A stretch of 64,000 bases of DNA. Source: Acidobacteriaceae bacterium (GTDB taxonomy: Bacteria; Acidobacteriota; Terriglobia; Terriglobales; Acidobacteriaceae). Shown one piece after another: positions 61,617 through 64,000 of this stretch. A program made the position numbers and the translations under genes. Every line of letters starts with the position of its first letter. Within the stretch, counting starts at the first letter, position 1. The stretch lies in the NCBI GenBank assembly GCA_003170825.1, contig PMYL01000012.1, forward strand, positions 62,513 to 126,512. Direction: 5' to 3'. Under the pieces are notes generated by a model. It did not search any database and was not told the DNA's origin. It was given only the letters and a program-made list of their open reading frames with translations.

Positions 61617-64000
61617 ATGAATAATCGCACAACTTGCTTGAAGGTCGTGAGCCGGCTGCTGTTTTGCCTGACGCTCGTGGCGCTTCTCTTCTGGGGCAGT
61701 TCGGCCTTCGCGCAGAACTCGACGATCTTTGGCCCCAACGTCTACGTCTTTACTCCCAGCACTTCGGTGTCGACGATCAATTCGACTCTCGCCACGCTGG
61801 CCGGCAACGCGCAGTTCAGCACCAATCGCTATGCTGTGTTTTTCGAGCCCGGCACATACAGTGGCGTCGAATCCCAGGTCGGCTATTACGAGTCCGTTGC
61901 AGGCCTTGGCGAGGAGCCCACCACAACCTCCATCACCAACGGCTACCTGACGGTCAACACCACGGACAGCAATGGGAATCTGACGCAAAATTTCTGGCGG
62001 GCCATTGAGAATATGACCATGTCCCTCCCTTCAGGCGACATTGAGCAGTGGGGCGTTTCGCAGGGAGCCGCTTTCCGGCGCATGGATATCAATGACAGTG
62101 TGGAACTTACGAATACCAACTGCGGTGAGGCAAGTGGTGGATTTATAGCCGACAGCGTGATCACCGGCAACATCCAATCCTGCTCTCAGCAGCAGTGGTA
62201 TACCCGCAACAGCAACTTTGCTGGCTGGACGGGGAACCTCTGGAACATGACCTTCTCCGGGGATAACGGCGCCCCGGCCGCTGCCTGGGGCGGCGGCGGC
62301 AATAACTATTGCGTGCTTGCCTCAACCCCGGTAGTCCGTGAAAAGCCCTTCCTCTATCAGGATAGCGGCGGCAACTACTGGGTATTTTCGCCGACATTGA
62401 GGACCAATTCCGTTGGCCCAAGCTGGACAAGCAGCAATCCGGGCCCCGGCAACTCTCTGGCCATCAACACCTTCTTGATCGCCACACCCTCAACCTCGCT
62501 GGCCACGATCAATGCCGCGCTGGCTTCAGGCGAAAACCTCATTCTGACCCCTGGCATCTACAAGTATTCCGGGGCCATCAATGTAACCAACGCCAACACG
62601 GTGGTACTCGGACTCGGCTACGCGAATCTGGTCCCGCAGACGGGAACAGCGGCGCTTACTGTAGCCGACGTGGACGGCGTGCAAATCGCCGGACTGCTCA
62701 TCGACGCCGGCCCGGTCAACTCGCCGGTACTCCTCGAGGTAGGAGTGAAGGGTGGATCGCGCGTCAGCCATGCAAGCAACCCCACGTCGATCAACGATGT
62801 GAACTTCCGCATTGGCGGAGCCACCGCGGGAACCGCCACCGTAGCCACGGAAATCGATAGTGACAACGTCATTATCGACAACATGTGGTCATGGCGCGCC
62901 GACCACGGGACCGACGCCTCCTGGACCGGCAACGTCGCCATGAATGGATTGGTCGTGAACGGGGACAACGTCACGGCCTTGGGCCTGGCTGTCGAGCACT
63001 ACGAGGCAGAGCAGGTCGTATGGAACGGCGAAGGCGGAGAGACCATCTTCTACCAGAGCGAAATGCCCTATGACGTTCCCAGCCAGGCCGCATGGATGAA
63101 CGGCAGCGTGGACGGTTACGCGTCCTACAATGTCGCGCCGACGGTCACGTCTCACCAGGCCTACGGCATCGGTGTTTACTCCTACTTCAGTCAGGGAGTA
63201 GCTATCATTGCCAACAGCGGGATCTCCGCCCCGGTCGCCAGCGGAGTCAAGTTCACCGATTCGGTGTCTGTGTTCCTGGCTGGAAGCGGCCAAATCACCT
63301 ATACCCTCGCCTCTGACAGCGGCACAACCGATAATGCGGGCACGGTGGCGGATGCCGCATCCTACATCAGCTATGTAAGCTCCTGGGGAGGTTCGGGCGG
63401 CAGTTGCACCGCGGTTCCAACCGTCCCTGGAACGCCTTCCGGGACAGGAACTTCTTCCAGCGCAATCAACGTAACCTGGGGCGCCAGCACTGCCGGATCG
63501 GGTTGCACTTTGAGCTACAACCTGTTCCGCAGCACGACCTCCGGGTTCACGCCGGGCTCGGGCAATCAGATAGCATCGGGCCTGAGCACCGCGTCGTATG
63601 GGGATACCGGCCTGGCTGCCTCAACAACCTACTATTACAAGGTAGAAGCGGCTGACGGGGATGGTTCATCGGCAGCCTCGGCGCAGGGAAGCGGCACTAC
63701 GCTTGGCGGCACTTGCAGCGCGGTTCCCTCGGCGCCAACTGGACTGGCGGCGACGGCATCTTCCTCCAGCGTCATCGGCTTGACCTGGACGGCGGTCACC
63801 CCTCCGGCCAACTGCACCATCAGCTCCTACAGCGTCTACCGCAGCACCACCAGCGGATTCACTCCGGGCTCGGGCAACCTGGTTGCGAGTGGGCTAACGA
63901 GTCCGAGCTACTCCAACACCGGTCTCGCGGCTTCGACGACCTACTACTTCAAGGTTGAAGCGGTTGACGCGGACGGCACATCGGCGGCCTCGGCGCAGGC
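61617..64000 (+). CDS. Large exported beta-helix/FN3 protein, 3' end missing
   Basis: The reading frame from the ATG at 61617 is open to the window end (about 794 residues). It starts with a signal peptide (LLFCLTLVALLFWGSSAFAQ). Residues 30-590 form a beta-helix-like region related to GH55-like or coagulation-factor-type bacterial proteins (TVVLGLGYANLVPQTGTAAL, VDGVQIAGLLIDAGPVNSPV). Then come tandem fibronectin type III domains at about 600-695 and 700-790, with the repeats NLFRSTTSGFTPGSGNQIAS and SVYRSTTSGFTPGSGNLVAS. It is probably a secreted polysaccharide-binding or -degrading protein. Confidence 0.8.
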   Translation, partial: MNNRTTCLKVVSRLLFCLTLVALLFWGSSAFAQNSTIFGPNVYVFTPSTSVSTINSTLATLAGNAQFSTNRYAVFFEPGTYSGVESQVGYYESVAGLGEEPTTTSITNGYLTVNTTDSNGNLTQNFWRAIENMTMSLPSGDIEQWGVSQGAAFRRMDINDSVELTNTNCGEASGGFIADSVITGNIQSCSQQQWYTRNSNFAGWTGNLWNMTFSGDNGAPAAAWGGGGNNYCVLASTPVVREKPFLYQDSGGNYWVFSPTLRTNSVGPSWTSSNPGPGNSLAINTFLIATPSTSLATINAALASGENLILTPGIYKYSGAINVTNANTVVLGLGYANLVPQTGTAALTVADVDGVQIAGLLIDAGPVNSPVLLEVGVKGGSRVSHASNPTSINDVNFRIGGATAGTATVATEIDSDNVIIDNMWSWRADHGTDASWTGNVAMNGLVVNGDNVTALGLAVEHYEAEQVVWNGEGGETIFYQSEMPYDVPSQAAWMNGSVDGYASYNVAPTVTSHQAYGIGVYSYFSQGVAIIANSGISAPVASGVKFTDSVSVFLAGSGQITYTLASDSGTTDNAGTVADAASYISYVSSWGGSGGSCTAVPTVPGTPSGTGTSSSAINVTWGASTAGSGCTLSYNLFRSTTSGFTPGSGNQIASGLSTASYGDTGLAASTTYYYKVEAADGDGSSAASAQGSGTTLGGTCSAVPSAPTGLAATASSSSVIGLTWTAVTPPANCTISSYSVYRSTTSGFTPGSGNLVASGLTSPSYSNTGLAASTTYYFKVEAVDADGTSAASAQ

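Noticed and set aside
61406..61624. 72-residue frame before the FN3 gene
   Set aside because: No features; it overlaps the start of the real gene in another frame.
1..64000. CRISPR array, phage or transposase
   Set aside because: No regularly spaced direct repeats and no transposase, integrase or phage structural motif were recognised.

Overview
The window looks like chromosomal DNA from a member of the Acidobacteriota, probably class Terriglobia. This is an inference, not a database match. It rests on GC-rich genes, a YidC that starts PEIRNPN after a TTG codon, a sigma-region-4-only regulator paired with a tiny zinc-ribbon protein, split glycine decarboxylase (GcvPA plus GcvPB), Tat-exported sugar isomerase and oxidoreductase, malectin-type sensor proteins, and small palindromic repeats between genes. 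No rRNA, transposase, phage gene or CRISPR array was found. The one tRNA is tRNA-Arg(CCG).

Layout. 0-6 kb: end of an M48 protease, the glycine cleavage genes gcvH-gcvPA-(small membrane protein)-gcvPB, then dnaB. 6-13.4 kb: an HTH regulator, a zinc-ribbon/HTH pair, an exported alpha/beta hydrolase, an AhpD-like protein, a TPR protein with a glycosyltransferase-like end, and a membrane protein plus winged-helix regulator pair. 13.4-19 kb: tgt, folK, a DUF6249-like membrane protein, an ECF sigma factor with its partner, a vapBC toxin-antitoxin pair and trpD. 19-27.5 kb: sucCD, an M13 protease, ndk, membrane and outer-membrane proteins, an R3H (Jag-like) protein and a VOC protein. 27.5-32.6 kb: the origin-type cluster dnaA / rpmH-rnpA-yidD-yidC. 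32.8-37.1 kb: an acetyltransferase, a site-2 protease, trpS and scpA. 37.1-37.8 kb: an AbrB/Doc toxin-antitoxin pair. 38-45.5 kb: a phosphate permease, a zinc-ribbon membrane protein, scpB, an rluB-type pseudouridine synthase, a VOC protein, msrA and a membrane protein. 45.7-50.3 kb: tRNA-Arg and exported sugar-metabolism proteins. 50.3-52.8 kb: a tetrahaem cytochrome / ferredoxin / NrfD membrane electron-transfer operon with a perfect CRP-type site upstream. 53-59.2 kb: a TPR lipoprotein-like protein, a CDF metal exporter and an arsenic island (arsR / arsM-arsC-acr3) ending in an aquaporin remnant. 59.6-64 kb: a malectin-domain membrane protein divergent from a large exported FN3-domain protein that runs off the end.

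The most interesting structure lies outside the genes. Two 109-110-bp elements (29669-29777 and 30317-30426) flank rnpA. They share a conserved core at identical offsets, but their perfect terminal inverted repeats differ in sequence with full compensation. That is the signature of a structured RNA or a palindromic mobile element. A second palindrome family (left end GTGCCCC, right end near ACCAC, different but self-complementary arms) occurs in and beside folK and after yidC. Copies of these families appear to have been recruited as the C-terminal codons of both RnpA and FolK.

All calls were made by reading the sequence. No homology search, GC calculation or folding program was run.
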